Below, one piece after another: positions 22,848 to 33,617 of a stretch of DNA of 64,000 bases. Numbering within the stretch: position 1 is the first letter of the stretch; the number at the start of each line of letters is the position of its first letter. The DNA is from Pseudocercospora fijiensis CIRAD86. Lineage: Eukaryota; Ascomycota; Dothideomycetes; Mycosphaerellales; Mycosphaerellaceae. The DNA lies in assembly GCF_000340215.1 (NCBI RefSeq), contig NW_006921535.1, forward strand, positions 248,001 to 312,000, given 5' to 3'. Under the pieces are notes generated by a model. The model did no database searches. It saw only the letters and a program-made list of their open reading frames with translations, and was not told the origin of the DNA. The position numbers and the translations under genes are program-made.

Positions 22848-23640
22848 TAACGTAATGTATTCTCGACTCAAAGACTGTTCTGAAGCATAGCGGTGATGAT
22901 TGTCATAGTCTCTGGGCTAGTGATTCTTGGAGTAGATCAAAAGGAACTGTACAGTACGTACCTCAAATGGAGTCCAGCTTCACTTTCACAAGCCAACTGA
23001 AGGTACAGAAGTCTTCCATTTCATTGCAGCCACCAATCAGATACATCTAGGGGATGTGGTCTAATGCTAAGATCCTCGACCAGTCCAGGATTTCATCATC
23101 ATTGCGCATGACGTACATTACGGATGTCGTCGGGCAAAACCCGACGTCGGTGTCGAGGGATGCGGGTTCGATTCTCGTCATCTCCAGTGATTCAATAATA
23201 TCTTTTTGCAATCGCACTTTGGGCGCCGCGTTCAGACTTCAGACTTCCCCTCTTGATGATCCGGGGTGAAGGGCTGTTCGATATGACTTCAGAATTGGTC
23301 CTTCGGTCCATATGAGCTGGTTCAAATCGGTGCTGGCGCAAGACAACTGGACGATACTCAGCTTTCATTCCGAGTCCACGGTGTGAACGCTGCGAGATGC
23401 ATGTCTCGGTAAGCCTAGCCTAAGCGATTCATCTTTTGCTACTTACGATCGATCAATTATAGTGAACAACGCGGCTTTTTACGGTTGAGAAGAGAATGAG
23501 ACATCGGATATGCTTGTCTCACTTCACGACGGACAGTACATGTACACCGCATCGACCAGCCAGCAAACGCCTACATCTACTTCCCAAAACCCAAGAACCC
23601 TTCACCGATTCTGCGTTCACCCATCTTTTCGACAACAATC
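22848..23640. other. Intergenic, contains a tRNA-like element
   Basis: Apart from the tRNA-like sequence at 23050-23186 and the promoter of the membrane-protein gene, I see nothing coding. Confidence 0.5.
23050..23186 (+). tRNA. tRNA-like element with a large insertion in the anticodon loop (possible pseudogene)
   Basis: Cloverleaf parts can be placed. The acceptor GGGGATG (23050-23056) pairs with CATCTCC (23179-23185, one G-U), followed by A. The D stem is GTCT/AGAT. The anticodon stem is CTCGA (23075-23079) with TCGAG (23153-23157). The T arm is GCGGG-TTCGATT-CTCGT. The anticodon loop region is 73 nt instead of 7 and contains a strong hairpin (CGTCGGG, CAAAA, CCCGACG; 23128-23146). The D loop (AATGCTA) lacks the GG pair, and the expected U33 reads C, so the anticodon cannot be read with confidence. 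It is either an intron-bearing tRNA or a decayed one. Confidence 0.45.
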
Positions 23641-24351
23641 ATGCTCATTATGGCCATCCTCCCAACCCTCCTCGTATCCATCTCAGCACTACTCAGCTAC
23701 GCCTATCGCCTCAGCAAAACCCTCAATTTCGACACCCACACTCGGAAAATGCTTGTTCAAGCCCACGCCTTCGCCATCGAAACAATCCAAATCCTCATCC
23801 TCCTCTTCGGCATCCTAACCACACTCATATTTTCCAAATCCCCGCCAGAAACTCGAGATAAAATGTCACCAATTCGACTCGAAGTTCCTTTCTCCTTCGC
23901 TCTACTTTCCACCCTCGGAATCTATACTGCAGCGATCTTCGCTACCGACCTAGTGGAAAACAGAATTCAGCTGGGGAAATGGAAGCATCCGTTTCAAAAT
24001 CAGATGTTTTTGTTGACGAGGAGGAAACTCTTGACTTGGAGTGTTAAGCGTCGCTTTGGCACGAAAGCAAGCTCCCGTTTTCGAAAGAGGGCTTTTAGCT
24101 CCCCTGCGGTTTTGGATGGGATCGTGAGGAGGGAGAGTATAGCCCGCAATGCAGCGAGATCACTCTCTGTTGTCGATATAGCCGCAGAACCAACGACGAT
24201 TGTCATCTGGTCGAGATCTTTGTCAACGATATTCTCGCCTACGCCCATGCTAGATTCTAAAGACGACGTACTAGCCGGTGAAAGAGCTCGTCGATCAGAA
24301 CCAGAACTAGAACCCATCGTCATCCTTGAGAAGGAAGAGCTGAGTGCATAG
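23641..24351 (+). CDS. Hypothetical small membrane protein
   Basis: 236 codons, intronless. Three hydrophobic segments can be seen, at about residues 2-23 (LIMAILPTLLVSISALLSYA), 47-64 (TIQILILLFGILTTLIF) and 82-102 (PFSFALLSTLGIYTAAIFA). A basic stretch with many Arg/Lys follows (about 115-170), then an acidic tail. The coding bias in the N-terminal half (C at third positions) resembles neighbouring genes. No family recognised. The alternative is a chance open frame, which the three well-formed hydrophobic segments make less likely. Confidence 0.5.
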   Translation: MLIMAILPTLLVSISALLSYAYRLSKTLNFDTHTRKMLVQAHAFAIETIQILILLFGILTTLIFSKSPPETRDKMSPIRLEVPFSFALLSTLGIYTAAIFATDLVENRIQLGKWKHPFQNQMFLLTRRKLLTWSVKRRFGTKASSRFRKRAFSSPAVLDGIVRRESIARNAARSLSVVDIAAEPTTIVIWSRSLSTIFSPTPMLDSKDDVLAGERARRSEPELEPIVILEKEELSA

Positions 24352-26514
24352 AATCCGGTCTACAAAGAAGATATTATGATGTGGCGAGAGGATGCCAATC
24401 GGGCCTAGGCTCGGGGCGATGCCTGGAATAGACATCGCTAAGTCTGTACAGTTCCAGAGAGTTCCTGTTTATATTACGCAACACGAATCGCTCATTCTCT
24501 TCGCGACCGAGTAGGCATACTTCCTCTGCCGCATGTCTGAAGCTCTGCAAATCTTGCACGTTGACCCGGGTGACGCTAGGAAGGTGGGATATGCAAATTG
24601 GCTATGGGATCGCAGCTCGCTCGATAAGGGAAGGGATTAGGAATAGCGAAGGGTAAGGGACACATTGATGTAGCAGTATCGACTCCCGAACCTTGCAGCG
24701 GTTTACGAGAGAGTGGTAAAGCTGCAGCTTTACCGTACGGAGAACAACATAGTGCAGTCGGTGGCGGCAGCTACGCTCAAAGCAGTTCTGCCGCGAGCGG
24801 AGCCTAATAAAGCAAGTGCTGTTGGAGTCGCGCTTGGAACCTGGGCCTCTGCTGATCCGCCTAGTAGAAGGAAGAGAAGAAAGCTAACAGAGAAAGGGCA
24901 TATCGATTAGGCAGCAACGGCACAACAAGAGGGAATTGCCGATTGTCGAGTTGTAATTCAAGAGTTGCAAGAGGAAGAAAAAGAAGTTGCTCTGCGTCAA
25001 CTCGCCGCGAGCGCGGTCTAAGAGTATAGCAAAAACAATCGTCTACGTGCTGCAGAGGGACACAGACAGTGCGCGACTGTGTCTGGAACGCATGCTGAAA
25101 CCGCAATAGACATATTATTAGAAGAATAATGTCTTTAAGTACGAATGAGACTTGTCTGCTGTATATTCTATAGCGAACTGGACAAAAATGTAAGACAATG
25201 CCCGCTACTAGCACAAGTTTGTTTTAAAAAAATAGAAGGCTATACTCATAGCTTTCCCGACACCTGTGTGATTCGAACACACGCTCCCGAAGGAATCAGC
25301 TTAGCAGGCTGACGCGTTAACCACTCCGCTATTAACCTTGATTAGTTGACTGGATTCAAGGCTCGTTCGATGCTTGATTTGGACTAACCCAAAGTGCCAA
25401 CTTTTCATCTGATTGGATGAATTGCGACACTCCAAGAACGTATATGACCTGGCAAATTCTTGCATCGCTGTCCCGCTATTGGCGATATACCTCTCTATCT
25501 TGGGTGCTCAGCTATGTACTGCACTTTCTTATGATCTCTTGTATCCAATGCTTGGATTTCATTTAGAATCTGCGCTTGCCTTTCTCCCTGCTTGACGCCT
25601 AGATAGTACCCGATGGCTGAAGGGAGTAGGGTTACTGGGAAGGGTTTGTTGTATTTTGATGTGAGGATTTTGTCTGATCCCCATTAGATCGGAGTCTGAA
25701 CTGGATTTGCTCGAGCGAGGATTAAGTCTTACCCATGAATTTGGAGAAAGCTCCCATCTTGGCTTGCGAATGCCTGACTTCTCGGATTGGAGACTTTCCG
25801 ATCCCGAAATTCGTACGATGTGAGAAATTTGTGCTTGATCTGGTGTATGGTATCGTTCTATGTACAGTACAAGATTGTCAGGGAAGATGTGCGCTACGAT
25901 ATCAACGACAGCAGAGTCAAGAAGTGGCTGGGCGAGACCGGGTCAAAGGAGGACGAGAAGGCGCGAACTTAATCGGTAGTCTTAGCCGGGACTTGGAGGT
26001 AGCAGCAGGTTGACGCAGCAGTTCAAATGCATCTTCTCGACTTTATAAAGCATCCCCAAACGATGCACAGCTCGCGTTAGTTGTGAAAGTGATCTAGCAG
26101 AGGAAAGCGGCGGTCCAAATCCAATGACTTGATCGATGAGACCTGGATTGATGCCAAGCCGTATATTCTACCGCCATCCGATCTGTCCACACTTGTTAGT
26201 AACATGCCAGGTCCTGCCTCTCCCGTAGTAATCTGGACGCCTTCTTCCTGTGAGCTCGAACGAACTCATCGCAGAAGCAAGGGAAGGTTGGTGAGAAAAA
26301 AAGACGTGATGTTGTGGGCTTAGCATCCATCCAAACAGGCCTCCGCACCCCGGCCTCACTCTGCGCCACACGGCCCAGCAACTTCCAAGCTCGCGCCGCG
26401 CAATCTACTACACTTTGTCGCAAGACACCTCACAGTCACCACACACGCTCCTTACAACCTCGATTACATCCACAGCGTAGCGACCGCAAACCTCGAAATC
26501 ATCACAAGTCAAAA
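24352..26514. other. Long intergenic stretch with tRNA-Ser-like sequence and possible transposon remnant
   Basis: About 2.1 kb without a credible gene. At 24710-25030 a plus-strand reading gives Lys/Arg/Gln/Glu-rich peptide pieces (SRRKRRKLTEKG, ELQEEEKEVALRQLAA). These recall the C-terminal tails of fungal pogo-like transposases but are too short to classify. A tRNA-Ser-like sequence is at 25258-25340. The last 200 bp are the promoter of the zinc-ribbon gene. Confidence 0.4.
25258..25340 (-). tRNA. tRNA-Ser(GCT)-like sequence, 5' acceptor strand not matching
   Basis: On the minus strand, TAGCGGAGTGGTTAACGC (D arm) leads to an anticodon loop CTGCTAA, so anticodon GCT, with stem halves around it. 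The long variable arm GATTCCTTCGGGAGC is a class II feature, and the T arm is GTGTG-TTCGAAT-CACAC. The 3' acceptor strand is AGGTGTC followed by G. The 5' side should read GACACCT but shows AGGTTAA, so the acceptor stem cannot form. Identity as Ser is clear from the anticodon and long arm; the broken acceptor suggests a pseudogene or an insertion-truncated copy. Confidence 0.6.
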
Positions 26515-27119
26515 ATGGCCTTCATCTTCACATGCGGAACTCATAGTACGACGCCACAAGATCCGGCGCATAGCGCATAGCAGTGGTATGCTGACAGCCT
26601 TGTGCAGCTTTCCAGTCCTTACTCGCCGGATATGAGAACATCACAGTACAATGCCAGAACTGTGGTAACTGGAGTGGGAAAGTGTCTAAGAGATGGTAAG
26701 CTTGATCTCGAGCCGCGCGAAGCATACATAACCATCAAGGTGCAACGAGCGATATCTAGGATCTAGCCTAGACGAGTTTCGATTCCACCCACCCTCCCCA
26801 GCTTGAAAAACATTCATCACAACCAGATGCTAACGATAGAAACTACAGGGAATGGTTCACGTTCTGTTTCGTCCCCATCATCCCCTTCTCCCTCAAACCC
26901 TGGCATTGCGTGAACTGCCACATCTGCCACTTCCAACAAGACCTCAAATACCGCCCCGACGTACAACAACAAATGAACAACCCAGGTCAAGCAGGACAAC
27001 AGCAAATCCCCATGCAAAACGGTCCTCCACAAGGTTGGAATAGCGGGAACCCGTACGCAGGGCAGGCAAATGCAAATATGAGTGGTGGAGCAGGTGCAGG
27101 ACAGCCGCAGTATAAATAG
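26515..27119 (+). CDS. Small zinc-ribbon protein (conserved fungal, function unknown)
   Basis: Three exons: 26515-26545, 26608-26695 and 26849-27119. The introns are 62 and 153 bp, the second with a perfect TGCTAAC branch, and the model gives 129 residues. The N-terminus is MAFIFTCGTHTF. Zinc ligands form two pairs, VQCQNCGNWSG and HCVNCHICHF, separated by the hydrophobic WFTFCFVPIIPFS, an arrangement known from small fungal zinc-ribbon proteins. The Gln/Asn/Gly/Pro-rich tail is probably disordered. No single exon is long enough to stand out; the model rests on three splice junctions that together recreate the zinc-ribbon pattern. Partner and role unknown. Confidence 0.8.
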
Positions 27120-28303
27120 GATGGGAAACGGTTTGTGCATGTTTCGGAAAGAGCATCGGGGGTGTAAGGCGTTGGAAAGGATACCTGAGATACCATACCG
27201 TTGTGACAGTCGTGGGATTTGAATGCATATTGCCTAATTTTTACGGCTATGTTCTGAAGTTTGGGTTGTGCGTGAAGCACAAACTGTATGGTCGGTCGGT
27301 CTCGCACAAGCCGAATAGCTCTCTCACAGGCTTCAATACCGGTCGCTATCGACATGCGCAAATGCTTGCTCAAGTCGGTCGACTTGGACTTGCTCGCTTG
27401 AAGCGAATTGCCATGAAACCAGCAGCTCCTCTATACCCTATCGCGCACCGAACCTTGAGAATTCTTACTAGCCGTGGCATCTAAGATCGTATTGTAGCAC
27501 TTCGGCCAACGAGGAACGAGTGAGCGAGGAGTCCAGCGGCCTATCAATCGTGGTCGCATACGAAGCACGCGGCGTGTTCTGCACAGGCGTGGAGAGCAGT
27601 CGTCTGTAGTAGCCGCGCGCACGGCCTTGGTTGATGAACGTGGATGATCGCTGGCATAACTTCACTTCGTGTTCAAGTTCTCGCGCCTGGAGTTCGGTCG
27701 AGTGAAGTTGTTATAGTCTGCTCATTTCACCTTCTTCTAATTGTGTATTTCTTGACTGCGGCGAAATTGATATCGATCTCCTAGACATTGCGTGACCTGT
27801 ATTTCAAGACTGATATTGGTGTCTACTCAAACTCATTGCCGCTGTGTACAGGTGTTTGGCGGATTTTCGCTGGGATGCTAATCGTCTATCTGGACGACTG
27901 TCAAGTATATCGTTCTTTGCAGGGCTTTGATGAGCGACCAGGTATATCATTGATTAGGAGGCTGGTAAGCTTTAGGGAGGTTATAAGAAGTCGTATCACA
28001 CGATGAAGAGCATCTCCAGATACATCTCTGGCTTGACGAGGCAAAGACTCGTACTTCGATCAATGGAATGTGTCAGTTCGGTTCATGTGATGTATCGACG
28101 ACGCTGTTGGAGGTGGATGAAGATGTTTGCGTGATTTGAATTGAGGCAGGAGCAAGAGCAAAGCAGAATTGGAAGAAGCCTGGTAGCGGCAATTCCCGTC
28201 CTCCAATTTCCCTCCTCAAATTTTCAACCTCCAACTGAAGCCCGTCGCGCTCGGGCGTCCATCAATTGTCACTCGGTCATAAGCAATATCAACAGTTGCC
28301 ACC
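27120..28303. other. Intergenic, nothing recognised
   Basis: About 1.2 kb without a supported gene. It ends in the promoter of the HMG-box gene (CCTCC and CAAC-rich leader). Confidence 0.5.
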
Positions 28304-29763
28304 ATGAATCCAGCACATCTCGACCCGAGGCTGCAAACGCTGCAAACGCCACAAGAACTGATCGACTGGGCGAACAAGAACACCGTGCCAGACCTCCAGG
28401 CCCAGCTGCAGGCGGCAATGGGCGATCGCATTACCGTGACTATCGATCGCGAACGCTTCACACAAACGCGTAATGCAGTAAGTTGATACAGCTCGTATAT
28501 TTTATGCTCCGAGGCGTTCAGTCAAGACCGACCGCGTCGTCAAACAATCTGCGCCTTCCTTGCGACGCGCTTCAGCCTGAGACATCGCGAGGCGACAATT
28601 CCCGTGCGCTTGTGTGGTGCGCGAATGACTTGGGCCGCACCGGAACTGGATACATGTTGGAGGCATCGTCGCATTTGTCTCGTCGATGCGCCGGTCTGTT
28701 CAGTAAACGCGTCGCATGCAGTACGATTACCGCGCGTGTCGCCAACGATCGCTAACAACCAGCACAGCTCACAAGCGCGTACATCGGCCTGAGCAATGCT
28801 GTCGACAAGGCAGTCAAGGCCTACATCGACCACACGGATGTGATCTTGCAAGGTGAAGGCACACTCGACATCTCACACCTTCTCAACCCATTTACTGGTG
28901 CTGTAGGCGCCGCGCAGACTGCCGAGTTCAACATTGCGAACGGGCTTCACGCAGTGAATACTGGCACCGCGGAAGTGCTTGCCAATGGCGACCCCAAGAA
29001 GAGGCAGAAGCGTCCTTACAAGCAACGCGACCCCAATGCGCCAAAGCGGCCGCTCACCGCATACTTCCGCTACCTGAAAGAGGTTCGACCTCTCATCGCT
29101 GCTGAGGTGCAGAACAACCCTCCCAGCGACGGCATCAAGGCTGGCGACATTTCCAAGATTGCGACTGAACGCTGGAAGGCTCTCGGCGATGCGAAGAGAA
29201 AGCCATACCATCAAGCGTACCAGTCAGAGCTTGCCGCATATGAGGCCGCTGTGAAGGAGTACAAGGCTGCTGGCGGTAAGGTTGACGACGTGCCCAAGAC
29301 TCCTGGCGACGAGGATGAAGAGGAGGACGATCAAGACGACGAGAAAGAGACTCCTGCGAAAATTACCGCTGCAGCTGATGAGTCCTCAAGCAGCGACGAC
29401 AGCAGCAGTGACGAGGAAGAGACGGACAGTGAGGAGGAGGTCCCGGTCAAGCCTCCCCCTCCACCACCAGAGGCTCCGAAGAAGAAGAAGTCGCGCAAGA
29501 GCGAGGTAGCAGCAACTCCAGTCACTGCCGTGCCACCTCCACCTGCACCCATGTCTGCTCCAGAGAGAGTCTCGTCCAAGAAGCGCAAAGCTCCGGCCGG
29601 CGAGGAGACACCTTCCACCGAGAAGAAAAAGAAGAAGAAGAACAGAAAGTCGGACGTCGATCCGGCCTCTGCACAGCTTCAACTCGAGTCATCTCAACCA
29701 TCCGCCACGCCTGGTGTCGAGAAGAAGGAAAAGAAGAAGAAGCGTAAGAGTGAAGCTGCCTGA
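28304..29763 (+). CDS. HMG-box chromatin protein
   Basis: Exon 1 is 28304-28477. A 290-bp intron (GTAAGT donor, CGCTAAC branch, GCACAG acceptor) leads to exon 2, 28768-29763, for 389 residues. The N-terminal part is unknown. A basic hinge KKRQKRPYKQRDPNAPKRP precedes one HMG box (about 135-210). Box landmarks are PLTAYFRYLKE, GDISKIATERWKAL and AAYEAAVKEYKA. The C-terminal half is low complexity, with acidic and Ser tracts, a Pro run, and Lys-rich blocks that may serve nuclear import. It likely bends DNA and assists chromatin or transcription complexes. Many fungal HMGB proteins (Nhp6) are much shorter; this one has long extensions on both sides. The intron is unusually long for this window. 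Confidence 0.88.
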
Positions 29764-30284
29764 TCAATTACTCGTTGACTTGGTCGTAACAAAGTGCTGA
29801 GAGCGTAATAGCTGGTGGGGCGGCCCCGATACCAATTGATCCACGACTTCTCTCCGACGTTGCGAATGCGAGCCTGAAGCACATTCCACGATGAGCTTGA
29901 AATCGTAAGTGCTAGCGTCGCAAAGGTGTCGCAGGATGGTCCATTGCAGAGTCGCTGATGTTGTTCAAAGAGGAGGGAGGCTTCTGTCATTGCAAGGAGG
30001 GCTTGTAGAGTAATTCATCTTGTATTTGACAGTGTATTAGTTGACTGCAAGGAACAGTGCCAATAATAATGCCAGCTGCAAGTCTTACGCATATCACTGC
30101 CCAGATCGAATCACAGTGTTCGAACATTAAACTTTCCAAGCAGACCTGGTACATTAAGCTTGCCTGCATCCTTCCAAAGCTACGGCTCATCACACCGCAC
30201 CTCACCTCACCTCCTCGTAAGCCCACTTCTCTACCACCTCCACTCCACACCCACCAAACCACCCATCCCCAAATCTTCAAAACA
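29764..30284. other. Intergenic
   Basis: No gene seen. The last 100 bp are C-rich leader sequence of the next gene. Confidence 0.5.
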
Positions 30285-30620
30285 ATGGCCGACCAAGCTC
30301 CAACCGCCAACACAAGCTCCCAAAATCCCACCTCCACAAACCCCGACGCCGCCGAATTCCTCCCCCTCCAAACCGACCAGCAGCAGCCGTCCGGCAAATA
30401 TCACCACGAACACGGCGACCACAACGGCGATCTAGAATCCGGTCCCCCTCCGCCTGAATACGGCACTATCAATCGAGGCGAAACCACTGCGGCGGAACTT
30501 TGGGATCGACATCAACGAGATCGGTCGTGTTTCAATGCCGATGTGTTTTTTGCGCTGATTGTTACTTTTGCTTTGCTGGCGGTTAGTTTGAGTTGGTTGG
30601 TGATTTCGCCGCTTTGGTAG
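30285..30620 (+). CDS. Hypothetical small tail-anchored membrane protein
   Basis: 111 codons from the ATG at 30285 (AACAATGGCC context). The N-terminal 80 residues are polar, with Gln, Pro and His runs. One hydrophobic segment at the very C-terminus (VFFALIVTFALLAVSLSWLV, about 86-105) ends four residues before the stop, the layout of a tail-anchored protein. No family recognised. The strong C bias at third positions and the C-rich leader support a real gene. Confidence 0.5.
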   Translation: MADQAPTANTSSQNPTSTNPDAAEFLPLQTDQQQPSGKYHHEHGDHNGDLESGPPPPEYGTINRGETTAAELWDRHQRDRSCFNADVFFALIVTFALLAVSLSWLVISPLW

Positions 30621-31284
30621 GGATTTGGGGTTTTGTAGGTGTTGAGGCGTGTGTGTGTGTGTGTGTGGGTAGGTACCTTGATAGTATGTATGTGCATTTC
30701 GGCGCAGGGCGCATGTGATGATAATAAGGCTTTTTTGTAAGGGGGGGGGGATAAATAATCATGAACGAATTGTGGAGGAAGTTGTGGTTCTTGGAAGGGA
30801 AAAGGAAAGGAAATGTGAGGTCAGGCCAGGTCGGTCGGTATCAATTTTTTTTGAAAAAAAAAAGGTCATGGCTAATTTGTGTGATAGCGAAGGGCACGTC
30901 TCCTCTCGATCCATTCGATCTCGATATCTGGGCTCCATCACCTCGACACGTGAAAGCATTTGTGTCAAAGGCGCTCGCTCGATCTCTATATGTATCTCCA
31001 AGCGGACGGAGCGACTGATCATCTGGTTCTTTTGAGTGTATCCTCCCACGCACCTAATCCGCAACGACCTGGATGTAGACGCCATATTGGAGATTGGCAG
31101 AGTCCGAGCCATTCCTAGACGATATAATAATAGTCATAACATCGGGATAGTTGTCTTCACCTCGACGATGACATCGTCCACCCTCGTGGGCGCCGCTAAG
31201 TCGTCGATGTAGACACGCCAACTCGTAGACGGTTGATACAATCATGGATCTCTTCGTTCGAGAAGCACTCGGCCACTTTGAGGA
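30621..31284. other. Intergenic with microsatellite and homopolymer
   Basis: It contains (GT)n at 30649-30667, a G10 tract near 30741-30750 and an A-rich run near 30855. No gene is supported. Peptide-like frames at 31054-31250 on the minus strand could be a further exon of the neighbouring hypothetical gene, but I cannot join them. Confidence 0.45.
30649..30667. repeat. (GT)9 microsatellite
   Basis: Uninterrupted GT dinucleotide run just downstream of the tail-anchored protein gene, within its probable 3' UTR. Confidence 0.9.
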
Positions 31285-32021
31285 TCACAGGTCCATCGAT
31301 GTCGTGAGATCGGGTACCCAAACGTTTTGTTTTGGCGCCTTTGCTGCGAATCCGAGTAGAGGAGTCTTTGTGGCAGTATCCGTAAGGAGAAATTGGAGAA
31401 GGTCAGGGTGGATTTGCATGACTCTAGATCACGGTTAGCAGGTATGAAGAGTATTGTTCTACTAAGAAATTGCACTTACGCCCCCTTCCACGGCATCTGC
31501 GTTAGTGCTGCAAAAACGCCGTGAGGGCTAGAGCGAGGCCAACGCGCAAGCGGGCGGGCAAGACGTACGCGACTGTCTAGGCGGTTCTGGAACGTCGCGA
31601 GTCCGGTTTGGTATGGGATGCTTAGGCCGTCACTGTCGTCCGGTCCATAGGTTACAGCTCGGAAAAGCGCGGTGGTAACGAGCGACGGACCTGCGGCATT
31701 CACAGACACTGACGGAAGGTTGGGATATATTGTGTTCAGTCTGTCGATACCCTGCTTTCGCAATGCATCATCTCGCAGGTTCGCGATCGTAGCTTCCCAC
31801 TGTTCACTGAAAGTGATGCTCCTTCGTACGACTGCGCTTTCTAGTGTGGGGTGTGGTGTGTAGAGGTGCTCCTCGAGCCTAATAACCTCGCTCATTGAAG
31901 ACGCCAGGTCACTCAGGCTTTGGACGCCGATGTTGTTTAGCGCCGCGGCAGCGCGCTCGGTGTCCATATGCTCTTCGATGGAAGAAGGCTTTTTAGCCTC
32001 GATATCGTGCACGCGCTTCAT
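31285..32021 (-). CDS. Hypothetical protein, two exons
   Basis: Exon 1 is 32021-31480. A 56-bp intron (31424-31479; GTAAGT donor, TGCTAAC branch, CTAG acceptor) leads to exon 2, 31423-31285. The joined frame is 226 codons and divides by three. The frame remains open upstream of the first ATG to about 32140, so the true 5' end may be a further exon. The protein is mixed alpha-like, with an early EAKKPSSIEEHMDTERAAAA stretch. No known motif. The clean splice signals are the main support. Function unknown. Confidence 0.4.
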
Positions 32022-32783
32022 CTGGAACAGGGCAAAGTGAGCCTCTGGGCTATAGAGAGACAGTCTGTCCAAGCCGAACCCCAGCGTTGTGTCGTGACGC
32101 GAAAAGTCGCGGAAGGCGGCATCCGGAATTGATCACATGCGTGTTCCAAGTGAAGTCGACCGCATCCTTCGCAGCAAATAAACACATAATATACGCAGAT
32201 TGGAATTCGATATATAGGAGTGGTAGATGAAAGTGATGCTTATAGCAAGGTATAAGATTTAGACTTAAATTTGTATTTCGACAGTCTGCTAACTTTCGAA
32301 AGAGTCATTGTTATGCATGCGGCTGGAGAAGCAAAATGGCACGAACCCCGATTTCTTAGAAACTACTGTGAAGAACCAAGACTTACGGAATGGTCTTTTT
32401 TTTTCCCCGCTTGGACCGCTCTCGATTCAGATCGGGATGATGAGAGAACTGCAAGTTTGTGGATCGTTCTGAAAAGAAAAAAAAAAGCAAAGTGAGTTGT
32501 AACTTGTTGCTCACCTTCAACCCTTCCCGTGACTTTTAATTTCTAAAGTTTCCACATCAGGACATTTACATAACTGTCTCAGGCGAGGGATGGGGAGAAT
32601 GAGTTTGGCGCGCAAAAATTCCGAATTCTTGACGTTCTTTCTCAGCACTTGCCAATAAATTCGCATGTGAAAGTTGACAGAGCCGGCGGGCCGTTGCCAA
32701 GACTTATTGATGCAATTCCTCACAACTTCTGAATCTTGCCCTGCGACATCACCAAAACATCCCATCCGCATTGGCACCACAGA
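32022..32783. other. Intergenic
   Basis: No gene supported. Short T and A runs (about 32398 and 32474) only. Confidence 0.5.
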
Positions 32784-33245
32784 ATGGCTGGGCGAACGCT
32801 GCGCGAGCTCGTGCAATCGCTACCGCAAGAGCTGTCCGACCACATCTACGAAGAGACCTTCACCTGGACTCGCACTACCAAGACCGTCACCGTCGAGTTT
32901 CAAAAGGACTTCGATCACCCCGCACCCTCGCTTCTCCTGGTCAACCGCGACATTCGCTCTCGCCTGCTGTACGCCTTCTTCACCAACAGCGAGTTCCTAC
33001 TACCTCCATCCCCCTCGGAATTTGCGCCACACCACAACGCAGTCCTCTCGTTCCTTCGACATCAGCCGTCATATCTGCAATTTGCTCTTCGAACAGGCAC
33101 ATTCTCGAGAGTCGCTCTGCAACGCTTCTACTCTTTTGCGCGGGCACTCCAAGCGAGAGGCTTGATCGTCGCTTGGGAACTTGATGCGGATGAGGACGAC
33201 TTGGTGGACAGAAATTGGGGATATGAAGTGAGGTTTTACTGCTAG
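32784..33245 (+). CDS. Hypothetical protein with F-box-like N-terminus
   Basis: 153 codons. The ATG at 32784 is followed by MAGRTLRELVQSLPQELSDHIYEETFTW, the L-P-x-E-L-x-x-x-I-Y pattern common at the start of fungal F-box-like and similar short proteins. The middle has PSLLLVNRDIRSRLLYAFFTNSEF, another pattern seen in such families. No repeats or further domain. The frame is also open upstream to 32736, but the internal ATG starts the conserved-looking part. If it is an F-box protein it would act as a ubiquitin-ligase adaptor; that is inference only. Confidence 0.55.
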   Translation: MAGRTLRELVQSLPQELSDHIYEETFTWTRTTKTVTVEFQKDFDHPAPSLLLVNRDIRSRLLYAFFTNSEFLLPPSPSEFAPHHNAVLSFLRHQPSYLQFALRTGTFSRVALQRFYSFARALQARGLIVAWELDADEDDLVDRNWGYEVRFYC

Positions 33246-33617
33246 ATAGAGCAGGCCTGCGTTGACTGATGGGATACAAAATGCTTTTGTTGGAGCATGC
33301 CGATGCTATTCTAACCCAGCGTGGTGGAACGGAACTTCCAACCGTCTGGCAAACAAGAAGGGAAAAAACGTTACCCAAACCTCGGATACTTGCTCTAATA
33401 TTCTATACCCTATTAGCGCTACCTGGAAACTTTGGGTTCTATACCTCGGACAGCGTGCGATGAGGTGTAGCGGGCAATGCTTAGAAAGAAGCTTGTAATG
33501 CCGGGCGTGNNNNNNNNNNNNNNNNNNNNNNNNNNNNNNNNNNNNNNNNNNNNNNNNNNNNNNNNNNNNNNNNNNNNNNNNNNNNNNNNNNNNNNNNNNN
33601 NNNNNNNNNGGGTATCT
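33246..33617. other. Intergenic containing assembly gap
   Basis: Bases 33510-33609 are N. No gene seen on either side before the stop codon of the repeat-containing surface protein at 33618. Confidence 0.6.
33510..33609. other. Assembly gap (100 N)
   Basis: Exactly 100 N, the conventional placeholder for a gap of unknown size. True distance across it is therefore unknown. Confidence 0.98.
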
